NCBI GenBank assembly: GCA_963666465.1
Contig: OY762824.1
Coordinates: 5,270,001 to 5,334,000, forward strand
DNA from: VXYL01 sp963666465
GTDB lineage: Bacteria; Pseudomonadota; Gammaproteobacteria; Pseudomonadales; Azotimanducaceae
Length of the DNA: 64,000 nucleotides
Reading direction: 5' to 3'
Shown: piece by piece, positions 1 to 7,948 of the stretch
Layout: each line of letters opens with the position of its first letter
Numbering within the stretch: the first letter of the stretch is position 1
The notes under the pieces: model-generated
What the model was told of the DNA's origin: nothing
Database searches by the model: none
What the model saw: the letters and a program-made list of their open reading frames with translations, nothing else
Made by a program: the position numbers and the translations under genes

Positions 1-36
1 CGAAAGGCACGGTTAGCCCCTCGCAAGCCTGTTAGG

Positions 37-1437
37 ATGCCCCTCGTGGCAGAACCCGCTCAAAGGGCTCCCGAACCCACGCGGCTCAAGGTGCCGCCGC
101 ATTCGGTGGAGGCGGAACAGTCCGTCATTGGCGGGCTGATGCTGAATCAGGAGGCCTGGGACAAGATCGTCCATCGCGTCGCGAGCCAGGACTTCTACCG
201 CACTGCGCACCAGCTCATCTTCGAGGTGATGAGCGAGCTGGCGAACGCCAACGAGCCCCTCGACGTCGTCACCATCTCCGAAGCGCTGCAAAGCCGCTCC
301 CTCGCCGAGAAGGCTGGCGGCAACGCCTATCTCGCGGAGATCCTGGAAGCGACGCCAAGCGCCGCCAACATCGTCGCCTATGCGGACATCGTGCGCGAGC
401 GCTCCACCCTGCGCCGCCTGATCCACGCCGCCAATCGCATCGCCGAATCCGCCTTCACGCCGGAGGGGCGCACCAGTGCTGATCTTCTCGACCAAGCCGA
501 GCACCTCGTCTTCTCCATCGCCGACGACAAGCTCAAGGAGTCGGGCCCCACCCCCATCAACCCCGTGCTCGCGTCGGTGGTGGATCGCATCGACCATCTC
601 TACAAGACCCGCGAGACCGTCACCGGCGTCGCTTCCGGCTTCGAGCGTCTCGATCGCCTCACCGCCGGCTTCCAGCCCGCCGAACTCATCGTCGTGGCGG
701 CCCGTCCCTCCATGGGCAAGACCTCCCTCATCGTCAACTTCGCCGAACACGCGGTGATGAGCGGTCAGGAGGGCGCCGTGCTCATCTTCTCGATGGAGCA
801 GCCAGCGATGCAGCTCGTGATGCGGATGCTGTCGTCGCTTGGCCACATCAACCAAAGCCGGCTGCGCACCGGCGACCTCTCCGAGGACGATTGGCCCCGC
901 TTCACGGCCGCGGTGAGCCAGCTTCAGGATCGCAACCTGTACATCGACGACACGCCGGCGCTCACTCCCAACGACGTGCGCGCCCGCGCCCGCCGGGTGG
1001 CGCGGGAAGCCGGGGGCCTGGCGATGGTGATGGTGGACTATCTGCAGCTCATGCGCACCCCTCGGGACTACGACAGCCCCGTGCATGAGATCTCCGAGAT
1101 CTCCCGCTCGCTCAAGGCCATTGCCAGAGAGATGAACTGTCCCTTGGTGGTGTGCTCGCAGCTCAACCGCGCTGTGGACAAACGCGAGAACAAGCGTCCC
1201 TTCATGTCGGACCTGCGCGACTCCGGCGCCATCGAGCAGGACGCCGACGTGATCCTGTTCATCTACCGCGACGAGTTCTACCACGAAGACTCGCAGGACA
1301 AGGGCATCGCCGAGATCATCATCGGCAAGCAGCGCAACGGCCCCATTGGCACCGTGAAGCTCGCCTTCGACGGTTCCCGCACGCGCTTCGACAATCTCGC
1401 GCCTGGCGACTACGACGACTACGCGCCCCCGCACTGA
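37..1437 (+). CDS. dnaB: Replicative DNA helicase DnaB
   Basis: Ring helicase that unwinds DNA at the replication fork and interacts with primase. The 466-residue product has the N-terminal DnaB domain (about residues 20-120, starting near HSVEAEQSVIGG) and a RecA-like ATPase (about 185-455). Walker A is RPSMGKTS with Lys228, the Walker B stretch is MVMVDYLQLM, and the late block GKQRNGPIG is present. Length is normal for the family. The ATG at 37 fits the conserved N-terminus, although the upstream Shine-Dalgarno is weak. radA starts 22 bases downstream on the same strand, so cotranscription is likely. Confidence 0.97.
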   Translation: MPLVAEPAQRAPEPTRLKVPPHSVEAEQSVIGGLMLNQEAWDKIVHRVASQDFYRTAHQLIFEVMSELANANEPLDVVTISEALQSRSLAEKAGGNAYLAEILEATPSAANIVAYADIVRERSTLRRLIHAANRIAESAFTPEGRTSADLLDQAEHLVFSIADDKLKESGPTPINPVLASVVDRIDHLYKTRETVTGVASGFERLDRLTAGFQPAELIVVAARPSMGKTSLIVNFAEHAVMSGQEGAVLIFSMEQPAMQLVMRMLSSLGHINQSRLRTGDLSEDDWPRFTAAVSQLQDRNLYIDDTPALTPNDVRARARRVAREAGGLAMVMVDYLQLMRTPRDYDSPVHEISEISRSLKAIAREMNCPLVVCSQLNRAVDKRENKRPFMSDLRDSGAIEQDADVILFIYRDEFYHEDSQDKGIAEIIIGKQRNGPIGTVKLAFDGSRTRFDNLAPGDYDDYAPPH

Positions 1438-1459
1438 CCGATAGTCGAGGCTAGCCAAG

Positions 1460-2845
1460 ATGGCCCGAAGCAGCGCTCTGTTCGTGTGCGGCGACTGCGG
1501 CGCCGAACATGCCAAGTGGCAGGGGCAGTGCTCTGCCTGCGGGGCGTGGAACACGTTCAAGGAGTTCCGGGTGCCTGCCCAGGGCAAGGCCAAGGCGACG
1601 GGCGCACCGGGTTACGGCAGCGCCAGTGCCGAGGTGGCGCTGCTTGCCGACGTTGCCGCCGCCAGGGAGGAGCGCTTCCGCTCCGGCCTTTCGGAACTCG
1701 ACCGGGTGCTCGGTGGAGGCTTCGTGCCGGGCTCGGTGGTGCTCATTGGCGGCGACCCCGGCGCCGGCAAGAGCACGCTGTTGCTGCAAGTCGCCACCAG
1801 CCTCGGCCGCGGCTCGAAGGCGCAGGGCGAGGCCGCGCTCTACGTCAGCGGCGAAGAGTCGATGCAGCAGCTCGCCCAGCGGGCGCGAAGACTGGGGCTG
1901 GCGCAGGACTCGCTGCAGGTGGCCTCCGAGACCTCCGTGGAGCGAATCGAAACCTTGGTGACGCGGGAAGCGCCGCGCCTGGTGGTGGTGGATTCCATTC
2001 AGGTGATGCACGTGGAAACCGCCGTCAGCCTGCCCGGCAGCGTGACGCAGGTGCGCGAGTCGGCTGCACGCCTCACTCGCCTCGCCAAGCAGACCGATAC
2101 CACTGTTGTTCTGGTAGGGCACGTCACCAAGGAGGGCAATCTGGCCGGCCCCAAGGTGCTTGAGCACATGATCGACTGCTTCATGATGTTCGACGCCCCT
2201 GCCGGCAGCCGCTATCGCACCTTGCGTGGCCAAAAGAACCGCTTCGGCGCGGTGAACGAACTGGGCGTGTTCGCGATGACCGAGGAGGGCATGAAGGAGG
2301 TCACCAACCCTTCCGCCATCTTCCTCGAACGACCCAAGCAGGCAGCACCCGGCAGCGCGGTGACCGTCACCTGGGAAGGCACCCGGCCGCTGCTGGTGGA
2401 GATTCAGGCACTGGTGGACGACGTGCAGGGCGGCCATCCCCGCCGCGTGGCGGTGGGACTCGACGCCCAGCGCCTGGCCATGCACCTCGCCGTGCTGCAC
2501 CGCCACTGCGGCGTGGCAATGGCGGACCAGGACGTATTCGCCAACGTGGTCGGCGGCGTCCGCATCAACGAAACCGGCGCCGACCTCGCCCTCATGGCCG
2601 CCGTGATGTCGAGTTTCCGCTCCCGTCCCCTGCCGCGCGACCTCGTCGCCTTCGGCGAAATCGGCCTAACCGGTGAAGTCCGCCCCGCCCCCAACGGCCA
2701 GGAACGTCTCCGAGAAGCCCGCAAGCACGGCTTCACCCGCGCCATAGCTCCCCGCGCCAACCGCCCCCGCCAACCCATCGAAGGCATCCAGGTCCACGCC
2801 GTCGCGACCCTGGCCGAAGCGTTGAACATCCTGCGCGAGTCGTAA
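1460..2845 (+). CDS. radA: DNA repair protein RadA/Sms
   Basis: RecA-related ATPase that drives branch migration during recombinational repair. The 461-residue product opens with a four-cysteine zinc finger (CGDCG...CSACG, about residues 10-31), has Walker A GGDPGAGKST (Lys104), the RadA hallmark KNRFG (about residue 256) and a C-terminal Lon-like domain with the pattern GEIGLTGEVRP. All family landmarks are in place and length is standard. It follows dnaB closely in the same direction. Confidence 0.97.
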   Translation: MARSSALFVCGDCGAEHAKWQGQCSACGAWNTFKEFRVPAQGKAKATGAPGYGSASAEVALLADVAAAREERFRSGLSELDRVLGGGFVPGSVVLIGGDPGAGKSTLLLQVATSLGRGSKAQGEAALYVSGEESMQQLAQRARRLGLAQDSLQVASETSVERIETLVTREAPRLVVVDSIQVMHVETAVSLPGSVTQVRESAARLTRLAKQTDTTVVLVGHVTKEGNLAGPKVLEHMIDCFMMFDAPAGSRYRTLRGQKNRFGAVNELGVFAMTEEGMKEVTNPSAIFLERPKQAAPGSAVTVTWEGTRPLLVEIQALVDDVQGGHPRRVAVGLDAQRLAMHLAVLHRHCGVAMADQDVFANVVGGVRINETGADLALMAAVMSSFRSRPLPRDLVAFGEIGLTGEVRPAPNGQERLREARKHGFTRAIAPRANRPRQPIEGIQVHAVATLAEALNILRES

Positions 2846-2918
2846 CGGGGCCTCTGGCAGCCATTCGCGGCCCTTGGGGGGGCAAAGGCATTCTGCCTCG
2901 CTCGCACCTGCGGCGCCC

Positions 2919-2941
2919 AGGGAGGGCGAGACGCCCTCCCT
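2919..2941. terminator. Hairpin downstream of radA
   Basis: Perfect 10-bp stem (AGGGAGGGCG / CGCCCTCCCT) around a 3-base loop, about 75 bases after the radA stop. It could end the dnaB-radA transcript, but no T-run follows. The sequence also resembles the GAGGGCA repeat family found at 37.0, 41.0 and 43.0 kb, so it may simply be a repeat copy. Confidence 0.35.
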
Positions 2942-3051
2942 GCGGAGAAGAGCCGACTTGATCAGACGCCTTGGGGGCGAAGCGAGGGCCCTTTCCCATC
3001 ACTCCCCTAGATTCCTTGAGGGACCCAGACCTTACCATTTGAGCCAAGTTT

Positions 3052-4702
3052 TCATGCGGCGAGTTGGTGGCCCTCCCAGAGGCGCTGGATGTGCTGGTCG
3101 AAGCGCTTGACGAGACGCCCGAGCGCCGGGGGCGCATCGCCGTCCAGGACGGCGGATAGCGCCGGGGACAGTGCGCGACGGTGGACGCGGTGGTAGCACA
3201 GTGCGATACGCACACCCGCGACGGTGACGCGGTAGCGGTGCGAGCGCGGGATGCGCTCGATCAGGCCGCGCAGGCGCAGGCGTCGCAGATCGTAGGTGGC
3301 GCGCGCCGGGCCGTAGGCGTCGAGGGACAGACCGAGCAGCGGCGCGGCGTGTTCACGCAGTTGGCGGTTGGCGAAGCCGACCGGGAGCAGGCGGAAGGCC
3401 AGCAGGGTGGCCAGCAACGCCTGCACGCGCGGGTCGCCGAAGCGCAGGGTGGAGACGCGTCGATCATCGATCACGGCGGGCCGGTGCAATTCGTCGAAGA
3501 CCTCGGCACCCAGTTGGCAGTGGTGGCTGATGCGTTGGACGCCAAGCAGGCGTCGGTTGGCGGCAAAGCCAATGGCCTTGAGGGCCTCGAGGTTCTTCAG
3601 CCGTCTGCCGATGCGGAAGTCATAGGTGTCGTTGATCACGGTCTCGGTACGCAGGGCGCGTCCTTCCTTGTGATACTGCTTGATGCGCGAGTGCTTGTAG
3701 TCCACATGCAGCGACGGGATCACCCCGTCGGTGATGACGCGGGTTCGGTACCGCGAGGGGGTGCGTCGGGTGACGCGTCTGTCGAAGATCAACTGCACGT
3801 GGTCGGGGCGGCCGAGGTCGAGGTTCTCGCGCATCACCTCCTCGAAGAAGACGCGCCCCTGCACGGGACGGTCGAACACCTGGGTCAGGGCGAACTCCGC
3901 CTGCAGCATCGATACGTCATAACGGATGCCCTGCGCCCGGTCGTCGACCGTGAACGGATGCGGCAGACGCGCCAGCCACTTGCGCAGCAGGCCATCGATC
4001 CTGGCCGCGTCGAGGCCGGCGGCCAACTCCCGCATCAACGCCGGGTCGGCGCAGCTTGCGATGCCGTTGTCCAGCGCCTCGAACGCCACGCCGCGCTTGG
4101 CCAACTGCCGCTTGAGGTACTCGTGGCCGTTGATGCACAGCTTCGCGTTGTACGGGAAGTAGGAGAAGAACTTGATGAACAACGGACCGAAATCCTCGTC
4201 CACCAGGTACACGTAGTAGTGGTCGACCATCGCCGTCGACGACGCCAGCCACGGATACGGCCCGGTCACCGGATCGTGGCGACGCTCCGTGCGCACCACC
4301 CGCGCCTTCTCCTGCGCCTTGCCGATGTACAGCACCCCTTCCGTGCCCGTGAAGTCGCGCAGGTACCGCCGCGTGCGGTCGTCCTTGCGCTCGAAACGCT
4401 CGAAGCGGATCAGCTCCACCCCTTCCCGCGTCGCAAAGCGTTCCAGCGCGGCGACGAAGCGCCGCGTCATCGGCTCCATCAGCGCCGACGACGGTACCGG
4501 ATTGCCGCGCACCTTGCGGAAGAAGGTTGGATATATATGTGTGCATGATGCACACATATATATGGTGCCCCTCTTTGTACCACGTGCCGGCGCCTGTCTG
4601 CAGCATCGGCACATGGACGTTGAGGTACATCCGGTCGATGCACTCCAACTCCAACGTGGTGTGCTCGTCCAGCACTGCGGCGGCGCTTCGTGCCAAGTTC
4701 AT
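3052..4702 (-). pseudogene. Conserved protein of unknown function, split by a palindrome
   Basis: Reading the minus strand from an ATG at 4702, the frame gives MNLARSAAAVLDEHTTLELE, a segment with DRMYLNVHV, and GAGTWYKEGH. It then meets the 33-bp palindrome at 4531-4563 and shifts; after it TFFRKVRGNPVPSSALM and about 470 further residues continue to the stop at 3052. Removing 34 bases restores one frame of about 540 codons, so an insertion disrupted the gene. The downstream part can still be read from ATGs at 4479 or 4470. I recall this as a widespread family of unknown role; visible traits are GVLYIGKAQEKARV, PYNAKLCINGHEYLKRQL, VDYKHSRIKQYHKEGRALRTE-like basic blocks and a winged-helix-like C-terminus (YDLRRLRLRGLIERIPRSHR). 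DNA or RNA binding is a guess. Confidence 0.6.
4531..4563. repeat. Perfect 33-bp AT-rich palindrome
   Basis: Two exact 16-base arms (ATATATATGTGTGCAT and its complement) around a single central G. It lies inside a GC-rich coding sequence and breaks its frame. AT content is far above its surroundings. It could extrude as a cruciform. It is too small to encode anything. Confidence 0.9.
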
Positions 4703-4896
4703 CGCTCGGGCTCCGGTCGATGGGCTCCCCACCGGCCAGCATACGGCCACCGACGCCCTCGGGCGACAATACAGGCGGCTTCGCGCCGCGGAGCAGCGGC
4801 CGGAGCCCGTCTCAAACGTTCGAGAAGAACGACACACGCCTCGTCGGTCTGAGGCGAAGCCTCGCTAGGACTCTGTCGCCAATCCGTCCTCCAAAA

Positions 4897-5049
4897 TCAA
4901 CGTTTCAGCTTGGTCCACAGTCTCCTAGGCACAAGCAGGATCGCCGCTGTCAAGAGGCCGAGTGCAGCCAGATACGGGCTACCCGGCAACAAGGAGTATG
5001 CAATCCAGAGGAACGCCAGCCCCGCACCGGCCTCAAGCAACGGCTTCAT
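4897..5049 (-). CDS. 50-residue single-pass membrane protein
   Basis: Small ORF starting with ATG at 5049, ten bases after the stop of the secreted-protein gene at 5059-5421, so probably in the same transcript. The product begins MKPLLEAGAGLAFLWIAYS, has one or two hydrophobic stretches (about residues 8-21 and 27-40), and ends in a basic tail, PRRLWTKLKR. I do not recognise it. A small membrane protein next to a secreted peptide is the arrangement seen for bacteriocin immunity genes; that role is inference. Confidence 0.55.
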   Translation of the reverse strand: MKPLLEAGAGLAFLWIAYSLLPGSPYLAALGLLTAAILLVPRRLWTKLKR

Positions 5050-5058
5050 TGAAGTGCG

Positions 5059-5421
5059 CTAAAGGTTGGGGCAAACGAAAGCTGCTGTAGCACCGGCACC
5101 GATGACGATTCCGTAGCCGAGCCAGCCGATGACGTTAGTGCCGCCAGCCTTGGACAACACGCCGCCCACTGCCCCCCACGCAAACGCGCCTGCGTAGCAT
5201 TCCTCTTGCGTAGGTGGCTCGTACATGTCCGGCGTGCCGCCGCCATCTGTATCCCAGTCATCCTTTTCATCCAAGCACTGCCAGTCCCGATAGTCGCAAC
5301 CATACATGGCCGCGGCATCGCCGCCCACCGTTGGAATCGGCACGACACCGCCCAAGGGCGCGGCAGGGAGGATCAGGAACGCGAGCGCCAGCACCAGCGC
5401 GAAGGATCTCAAGAATCTCAT
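5059..5421 (-). CDS. Small secreted protein with PAAPLGG signal peptide
   Basis: 120-residue product. The ATG at 5421 follows a TGGAG Shine-Dalgarno. A Sec-type signal peptide (MRFLRSFALVLALAFLILP) is followed by PAAPLGGVVPIPTVGG, an acidic Asp-rich middle (about residues 40-70) and a glycine/alanine-rich hydrophobic tail (about 75-115) ending FVCPNL. The leader closely matches that of the gene at 31909-32292 (LALAF-LPAAPLGG-VP-PTVGG), while the mature regions differ. It sits outward of the left recombinase site. A bacteriocin-like peptide is plausible, but no family was recognised. Confidence 0.6.
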   Translation of the reverse strand: MRFLRSFALVLALAFLILPAAPLGGVVPIPTVGGDAAAMYGCDYRDWQCLDEKDDWDTDGGGTPDMYEPPTQEECYAGAFAWGAVGGVLSKAGGTNVIGWLGYGIVIGAGATAAFVCPNL

Positions 5422-5482
5422 GTTGTTTCTCCAGAGATTGAACGAAGCGGCCGCCGGCCGTGGCTGTCCGGCACGGCGCGCT

Positions 5483-5721
5483 TCAAGGCGTGACGAGTCG
5501 TCGAGTGCGCCATCGGCGGCACTCGCTCCGGACGGTCGCCGGGATCGTTTCGAGCACGCGCAGCGCCGCTTCGAGCAGTTGGCTCGGAAGGCAGGGCAGC
5601 ACGGAAGGAACGGCCTTGCAGGCCGGATTCGGAATCTCGCAGGCCGGGACAGCGCATGCGTTGCCCCGGCCATGCCGGGCGGCAGCGCAATCGCCAGCGT
5701 GAAGGAACGCGTGTGACGCAT
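5483..5721 (-). pseudogene. Frameshifted Cys-containing secreted peptide gene
   Basis: An ATG at 5721 follows a good GGAGAGGAG site and starts a signal-peptide-like sequence (MRHTRSFTLAIALPPGMAG). Shifting one base within that stretch gives a coherent continuation, NACAVPACEIPNPACKAVPS, then a helical segment containing QLLEAALRVLETI and a stop at 5483. Without the shift the frame runs into low-quality arginine/proline-rich sequence. This looks like a broken first gene of the outward-facing peptide operon. A sequencing error at one base is the alternative. Confidence 0.4.
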
Positions 5722-5832
5722 CCTGTTCTCCTCTCCAAGGGCGGCTGACCGCCCGTCCTTTTGTCCCGGCTGGGCCGGGTCCGCTTGCAGGCCGTTCGGC
5801 CCACTTCGCCGACTTGCTGCCAAACGTCTCGG

Positions 5833-5866
5833 TTTGGTTCCGCGAATCCGCTGTTGCGGAACCAAA
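5833..5866. other. loxP-shaped recombination site, left end of module A
   Basis: 34 bp: arm TTTGGTTCCGCGA, 8-bp spacer ATCCGCTG, arm TTGCGGAACCAAA. The arms are inverted repeats with one mismatch, giving the 13-8-13 geometry of loxP/FRT-type sites used by tyrosine recombinases. The same sequence occurs inverted at the 3' end of the adjacent recombinase gene (7167-7200) and, with changes, around the second recombinase. Recombinase binding is inferred. Confidence 0.6.
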
Positions 5867-6068
5867 GCGGGCCTGTGCAGGTGCCGGGCGGGAATCCGGT
5901 GCGGGAGGCGTGGGGCTGGCGTGGGGGGCTGGGGGGCTGGGGCGAGGAGGCTTGAATCCGGCCAGCGGCTGCGGTACGTGCGGTCTCGGCCGGCGGGCCG
6001 CTGGGCATTTGGGAGCCACGCCCGTCTCGGCCGATTCACCAAGCCAACAGGACGGAGAGCAGGAAGAC

Positions 6069-7178
6069 ATGCCGGAGAGCACCCGCGCGGACCGCGCCAA
6101 CACCATCCAGGACGACAGCGGGAGGGCGGCGGCGCCGACGCCGCTGGCGGAGCTGCGCCTCGCGCCGGGGACGCGGTACACCTGCGACCGGGCCCTTCTC
6201 GGCCTCGACCGCTGGCTCGACGGCAGGCCCCTCACGGACGGGTCGCTGGCCGACCATCTCGGGGCGCTGTTCGACCGCGGGCTGGCGCCGGCTTCGGCGG
6301 CAACCGCGGTCGCCGCCGTCCAGGACCGGGCAAGGCGCCAAGGCGAGGCGTCGCCGGCCGGGGCGCGCACCGAGGCGGCACTGTCCGCGTTCCGGCGCGA
6401 CGGCGCCGGGCGCGGGCCCGGTCAGGTCGTCGGCATCCGGTGGGGGCAGGCCGACCGCATGGCGAGGCTGGCGGAGAGCTGCGGCAACGCGCGCGGGCTG
6501 CGCGACGCGCTGCTGATCCGGATCATGTCGGACTGCCTTCTGCGGGTGTCGGAGGCGGAGGCGCTGGACGTCTCGGACGTGGAGTTCGTCAGGGACGGGC
6601 TGCTGGTGACGATCCGGCGCAGCAAGACCGACCAGGAAGGCAGGGGCGCTGCGCTCTTTGCCGGGCCGGAGACGGCGCGTCTGGCGCGGAAATGGTTCGG
6701 GACGGCGAGGGTCGACGGGGGGCCGCTGTTCCGGCCGGTCAACAAGGCGGGGCGGGTGGCGGGCACGCGCCTGTCGGGGCGCAGCGTCAGGGACATCGTC
6801 AAGGAACGCGCGGCGGACGCCGGGATCGAGGGGCGGGTGTCCGGCCACTCGCTGCGGGTGGGCTCTGCGCAGTCGCTGCGGGACGCCGGCGCCACCGTGA
6901 CGGAACTGATGGACGCGGGCCGGTGGAGTCGGGTGGAGACGATGGCCGGCTACGTGCGGGCGCAGGACGCCGCGTTCGGGCCGGTGGCGCGGCTGCGCTT
7001 CGGCGTCGTGCCGCCGGATGCAGGCGCGCGCGGCGCCCGACGTGCTCCGCGCCGCGGAGCGAGGCGTGCCAGGGTCGAGGGGAAGCGGGCGAAGAGGGAG
7101 CGGAAGCAGATGCGGAGGGCGGCGAAAAAAGTCGAGAAAAGGCTTGCCCGCATCGAAAGAGCCGTGACAGGTTCCTGA
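6069..7178 (+). CDS. Tyrosine recombinase, module A
   Basis: 369-residue site-specific recombinase. An N-terminal SAM-like core-binding region (about 25-110) precedes the catalytic domain. The catalytic set is complete: Arg159 in LLRVSEAEALDVSD, Lys186 in RRSKTDQEG, His260 and Arg263 in GHSLR, Trp286 in the second-His position, and nucleophile Tyr295 in MAGYVR. The C-terminal tail (about 325-369) is strongly Arg/Lys-rich. ATG at 6069 is preceded by GGAGAGCAGGA. The last codons (Thr-Gly-Ser-stop) lie inside the right recombination site. A near-identical paralogue is at 32776. Its dedicated partners appear to be the flanking sites and small-gene operons. Confidence 0.9.
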   Translation: MPESTRADRANTIQDDSGRAAAPTPLAELRLAPGTRYTCDRALLGLDRWLDGRPLTDGSLADHLGALFDRGLAPASAATAVAAVQDRARRQGEASPAGARTEAALSAFRRDGAGRGPGQVVGIRWGQADRMARLAESCGNARGLRDALLIRIMSDCLLRVSEAEALDVSDVEFVRDGLLVTIRRSKTDQEGRGAALFAGPETARLARKWFGTARVDGGPLFRPVNKAGRVAGTRLSGRSVRDIVKERAADAGIEGRVSGHSLRVGSAQSLRDAGATVTELMDAGRWSRVETMAGYVRAQDAAFGPVARLRFGVVPPDAGARGARRAPRRGARRARVEGKRAKRERKQMRRAAKKVEKRLARIERAVTGS

Positions 7179-7200
7179 ACAGCGGATTCGCGGAACCAAC
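7167..7200. other. loxP-shaped recombination site, right end of module A
   Basis: 34 bp: ACAGGTTCCTGAA, spacer CAGCGGAT, TCGCGGAACCAAC. The spacer is the exact complement of the left-site spacer, so the two sites are in inverted orientation. A 22-base core is identical to the complement of the left site. The recombinase stop codon (7176-7178) is inside the left arm. Confidence 0.6.
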
Positions 7201-7274
7201 GGTGACGTCGGGCAGCGAGTCCGCAGAGTCGGCCTAGGCCGCAGCCGTGCCTTGGAGAGGGGGGAACTAAAGGA

Positions 7275-7589
7275 ATGGTGCTAGTACCCAGAATCGTTCG
7301 GAAACTGGCGGCTGTGACGCTCGCAGCCATCGTCTCAACTCCGGCCCTTGCCTTCAGCGGGCCGGATCTGTGCAACCGGTCACCGTGGATCGATGTCGCG
7401 TTGTTGTCGGGAGCCGGGATCGAGTTCGCAGCCTCGAAGGTCATTGGCAATCGTGCGGCGAGCGTAAGGTCGCATCTGGTTGGGACCGCGACTAAACTCG
7501 CCAAAGCCGCGAAGGCGACCTCGTTCGTTGGCTGGGCCCTGCTGGGCGTGGAGGCTGGGTTGGCGTTCTACGACGCAACGTACTGCTGA
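7275..7589 (+). CDS. Small secreted protein of the CNRSP...YC type
   Basis: 104 residues. Signal peptide MVLVPRIVRKLAAVTLAAIV ends near STPALA. The mature part begins FSGPDLCNRSPWIDVALL and ends GLAFYDATYC. Two cysteines, the first motif and the C-terminal Tyr-Cys pair are shared with the product of 31909-32292 (CNRSPLWD ... DHNYC), with a hydrophobic Ala/Gly-rich helix region between. The gene lies just outside the right recombination site and reads away from the recombinase, behind a GGAGAGGGGGGAA leader similar to the one before 5721. Function unknown; a disulphide-closed secreted peptide is possible. Confidence 0.65.
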   Translation: MVLVPRIVRKLAAVTLAAIVSTPALAFSGPDLCNRSPWIDVALLSGAGIEFAASKVIGNRAASVRSHLVGTATKLAKAAKATSFVGWALLGVEAGLAFYDATYC

Positions 7590-7607
7590 TGGAAGGACAA
7601 GTCGCTG

Positions 7608-7925
7608 ATGGTGGAGGTGGTCGTGTACGAGCCGGACGGCAGCAGGAAAGTGCTTCTGAGCAAGGCGGCGAGCCTCGGGACGGCGACCATGGCCGGAGTC
7701 GCCGCTGCGACACCAGTGTTTCTGTTGCTGTCGTTCGTCGTTGGCATTGTATTGGGTGTGCTTGTTGACCAAGGTGTCATCACCGAGGCCGCCTACGCCG
7801 GATCCGTCCTGCCGCTCGGCCTCGTGGTTCTGGCTGCAACGCTCGCCGGGGGCGTATGGGCGGGACGCAAGGTCTATTCCTGGCTCCAAGAGGCAGCGCG
7901 CGAGGCAGGGAAGATGCGGCCCTGA
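7608..7925 (+). CDS. Two-TM small membrane protein
   Basis: 105 residues. A short polar N-terminus (MVEVVVYEPDGSRKVLL) is followed by two clear membrane segments (about 32-53 and 64-87) and a basic/acidic tail. ATG at 7608 is 18 bases after the secreted-protein stop, with GGAAGGA upstream, so the two genes form a pair. No family recognised. By position it is a candidate membrane partner or self-protection protein for the peptide at 7275. Confidence 0.65.
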   Translation: MVEVVVYEPDGSRKVLLSKAASLGTATMAGVAAATPVFLLLSFVVGIVLGVLVDQGVITEAAYAGSVLPLGLVVLAATLAGGVWAGRKVYSWLQEAAREAGKMRP

Positions 7926-7948
7926 GTCGTCTGGCCGGTACCCGGTAG

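Noticed and set aside
13..1593. Minus-strand open frame opposite dnaB
   Set aside because: His/Gly/Val-rich shadow of dnaB with no recognisable motif.
3181..4548. Plus-strand open frame opposite the unknown conserved gene
   Set aside because: Val/Ala/Gln/His-rich shadow; the minus strand holds the conserved protein.
7167..7200. GGTTCC...GGAACC as a simple rho-independent terminator of the recombinase
   Set aside because: No T-run, and the same sequence occurs inverted upstream of the gene and again around the second copy, which fits a recombination site better.
5833..7200. Sites considered as integron attC or XerCD dif
   Set aside because: No attC-type R/L boxes, spacer is 8 rather than 6 bp, and the recombinase lacks the integron-specific insertion as far as I can see.
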